Positions 62,218-64,000 of a stretch of 64,000 nt of DNA are shown here, piece after piece. Origin of the DNA: Geomicrobium sediminis (GTDB lineage: Bacteria > Bacillota > Bacilli > Bacillales > Marinococcaceae). Each line of letters starts with the position of its first letter. The stretch's first letter is position 1. A program made the translations under genes and the position numbers. The stretch covers positions 124,001 to 188,000 of the forward strand of contig NZ_JAFBEC010000001.1 of NCBI RefSeq assembly GCF_016908595.1, read 5' to 3'. Below the pieces are notes generated by a model. It was given only the letters and a program-made list of their open reading frames with translations, did not search any database and was not told where the DNA came from.

Positions 62218-64000
62218 TCAAGACTTTACGAAGCCACCCCGAACCTTTCCGTAGGGCCCATATCTGGATGGATTGGGAAGCTTCTGCCAACCTACGACGT
62301 TATCGATCATACTGTTAATTGAAACGGTATCGTGACGTTTCATAAACTTTAAATCGTTATTGAAACACTCCACCCACACCTCGGCAGCACACACTCGATC
62401 ACGTGACGCCGTCTCAGGCGCTTCGGTCTTAAAATCGTTACTCCAGTACATCTTCCGTTGCTCAATGCTTTTCTTCTGCCAATCTAAAGGAACAGGGCGT
62501 TCCAAGAAGTCCTGTACCAGCCCTTGACGCGGATCTTGCTCCGTATGCATTTCCTGTTGACGTTTCGCCTCTTCTTCAAGTGCCCCAGTTAAAAACGTAA
62601 TCTCGCCCGACCGCCAGGCTGCGACTGCCTCAGCCCATAACTGATCAATCTCCTCATCTAAATCAGTGAAAACACTCTTAACCGGCATTGTAACCCCAAC
62701 ATCAACAGGCCAAAAACGACGACCACCGGTTGCGTCCTTTAAATAGTCCGATTGATTGCTCGTACCAAAAAACACACACTTTCTCGGGTGCTTCTCGGCT
62801 TTACGGGCATATGCAGCCCTGTACTGATCTTCCGTACGACTTAGGAAACCCTTAATCGTATTAACATCGCTTTTACTGTACGCCGACATCTCACCGACCT
62901 CGACGATCCAGACGCCTTGAAGCAATTCGGCTGCGTCTTTACCCTCGAAGCTCTCAATGCTATTGGTAAACCACGACTGCCCCATTTTTTGAATCAATGT
63001 CGTCTTTCCCAATCCTTGCGCCCCGGTTAATACAGGCATCGTGTCATGCTTGATCCCAGGCACCATTGCACGCGCGACAGCAGCGATAAAGGACTTGCGT
63101 GTGACAGCACGGATGTAAGACGTGTCTGCCGCACCCATATAATCGATAAAAAGTCGGTCTAGTCGGTGCACGCCATCCCACTCCAAGCTATTTAAGTAAT
63201 CTACAACTGGGTTGAAACGATTCCGTGCTGCACCGATCACCAAGGCATCGTTGATCGTATCTTTGACTTTGAAACCGAGAATCTTTTCCATATAAGAACG
63301 CAATCCGGCGTCGTCTCGATCTGTCCACATGAACAAATTGTGATCGTCTTCTCGCGGTGCCCATGGGAACGGGCCTTGTGCGAGAATTGCATCTGCAAAA
63401 GTGTCCATCATGATCTTTCCTGCAAGGTTTTGATCATTAGCAAGTGCTAGCTCGACATTTGCGATGGTCTTGGCGGGTTTACCTGTGCTTGCGCTTACTT
63501 CGAGCCGTTTAATCCACTCCGTATCTACCTTTGTGGCAGGTGTTGATGTACCGCCGAAATCCTCGGTCATTTGTTCATATTTTTCTTGATTAATAGCTGT
63601 CGCAACATCTGCGTCGTTAAGCGCAAATGCTGACATCTTGCTGAACGATGGCATCCGGTTAATTGGTGTATCCGGCTTTGCTTCATCGTCTTCATCGCTG
63701 TACTTATGAAGCCTTACCAAATCAAAAGCGTTTACGAGGCGCCCACCTGTCGGGTCAGTCGCATGATGACTATAAAGAAATGCCCCATCGTCATATACCA
63801 CTGCACCGCCAACCGTTGAGCCGTCGATAAACGTATAACGTCCTGACCCGTCATCGGTCATCTCGTAAATACCAGGAAGAAACGTTTCAATGGCTTGGTG
63901 GATGTCGTATTGACGGCAAAAGGCGCCTACGACACCCGGTTTACTAGCCGGGTCACCTTGCTTGGCAGCCATCCGTACGTGCGTCTTTGCAGCACCGGGT
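62218..64000 (-). CDS. VapE/D5-type primase-helicase (partial, runs off right edge)
   Basis: At least 594 residues. The C-terminal half is the virulence-associated protein E helicase: Walker A LTGAQGLGKTTLIQKMGQS, then IVEVGEMSAYSKSDVNTIKG, and KHPRKCVFFGTSNQSDYLKD, with RFWPVDVG. The visible N-terminus (AFCRQYDIHQAIETFLPGIY) is the linker after a primase domain usually located upstream; the frame stays open to the window edge. It likely initiates replication of the prophage at the GTAGAC array. Confidence 0.88.
   Translation of the reverse strand, partial: PGAAKTHVRMAAKQGDPASKPGVVGAFCRQYDIHQAIETFLPGIYEMTDDGSGRYTFIDGSTVGGAVVYDDGAFLYSHHATDPTGGRLVNAFDLVRLHKYSDEDDEAKPDTPINRMPSFSKMSAFALNDADVATAINQEKYEQMTEDFGGTSTPATKVDTEWIKRLEVSASTGKPAKTIANVELALANDQNLAGKIMMDTFADAILAQGPFPWAPREDDHNLFMWTDRDDAGLRSYMEKILGFKVKDTINDALVIGAARNRFNPVVDYLNSLEWDGVHRLDRLFIDYMGAADTSYIRAVTRKSFIAAVARAMVPGIKHDTMPVLTGAQGLGKTTLIQKMGQSWFTNSIESFEGKDAAELLQGVWIVEVGEMSAYSKSDVNTIKGFLSRTEDQYRAAYARKAEKHPRKCVFFGTSNQSDYLKDATGGRRFWPVDVGVTMPVKSVFTDLDEEIDQLWAEAVAAWRSGEITFLTGALEEEAKRQQEMHTEQDPRQGLVQDFLERPVPLDWQKKSIEQRKMYWSNDFKTEAPETASRDRVCAAEVWVECFNNDLKFMKRHDTVSINSMIDNVVGWQKLPNPSRYGPYGKVRGGFVKS

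Noticed and set aside
38192-64000. Integrase or CI-type repressor in the window
   Set aside because: No such protein is encoded in the visible prophage part; expected to the right of the window.

Overview
The window looks like the chromosome of a low-GC Gram-positive Bacillaceae, probably a halotolerant or alkaliphilic relative of Bacillus. The basis is GGAGG-type ribosome binding sites, many TTG/GTG starts, many very acidic lipoproteins, catabolite-response (cre) motifs, an OpuF-type compatible-solute ABC system and a PBSX/SPP1-like prophage. The species cannot be told from the sequence alone.

Host region, 1-38.1 kb. It opens with the N-terminal part of a Gfo/Idh/MocA oxidoreductase and an acyl-CoA ligase with a cre motif in front. 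DUF1801 and NUDIX genes follow, then a tiny membrane protein with its own terminator. A minus-strand operon (3.9-6.8 kb) encodes a DUF3311 protein, a sodium:solute symporter and an M20 peptidase, which suggests uptake and hydrolysis of a peptide or acylated amino acid. Next come an alpha/beta hydrolase, a glycolipid-binding-like protein, a secreted metallophosphoesterase and the two-gene OpuFA/OpuFB-like importer (permease and binding protein fused). From 14 to 18.4 kb lie acidic lipoproteins, several broken, with a ResA pseudogene fused into one of them. From 19.0 to 23.6 kb is a plus-strand catabolic locus: fumarylacetoacetate-hydrolase-family enzyme, TrmB-type regulator, a symporter with a C-terminal winged-helix-like extension, and a cyclase/kynurenine-formamidase-family enzyme. 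A sigma-A promoter there has a perfect 16-bp palindrome in its spacer, and a cre motif precedes the symporter. From 23.8 to 36.7 kb is an accessory zone of small membrane proteins, lipoproteins, NUDIX and phosphatase enzymes, an M29 aminopeptidase, a BAAT-like hydrolase and a GNAT, with many decayed fragments and a short dispersed hairpin repeat. An SDR gene at 36.8 kb has a possible peptide leader and terminator-like hairpin upstream.

Prophage, 38.19 kb to beyond the right edge. The left boundary is a 20-bp piece matching the 3' end of tmRNA (ssrA), followed outward by what looks like the ssrA terminator. The element therefore seems inserted in ssrA, with the intact gene and the integrase expected to the right. 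Read right to left (minus strand), the prophage has a VapE-type primase/helicase, an AT-rich stretch with eight GTAGAC/GTCTAC boxes, a VRR-NUC nuclease, an SNF2-like helicase and a sigma-like regulator. A terminator separates these from the late operon: small and large terminase, portal, head morphogenesis, scaffold, capsid, connectors, contractile tail sheath and tube, tail chaperone with a -1 frameshift, tape measure, XkdP/Q/R/S/T-like baseplate, tail fibres, BhlA-like protein, holin and amidase. Between the lysis genes and the attachment site are a series of plus-strand hairpins that may be small RNAs, a DUF4145 gene and a small basic protein. No integrase, CI repressor, CRISPR array, rRNA or tRNA was seen in the window.
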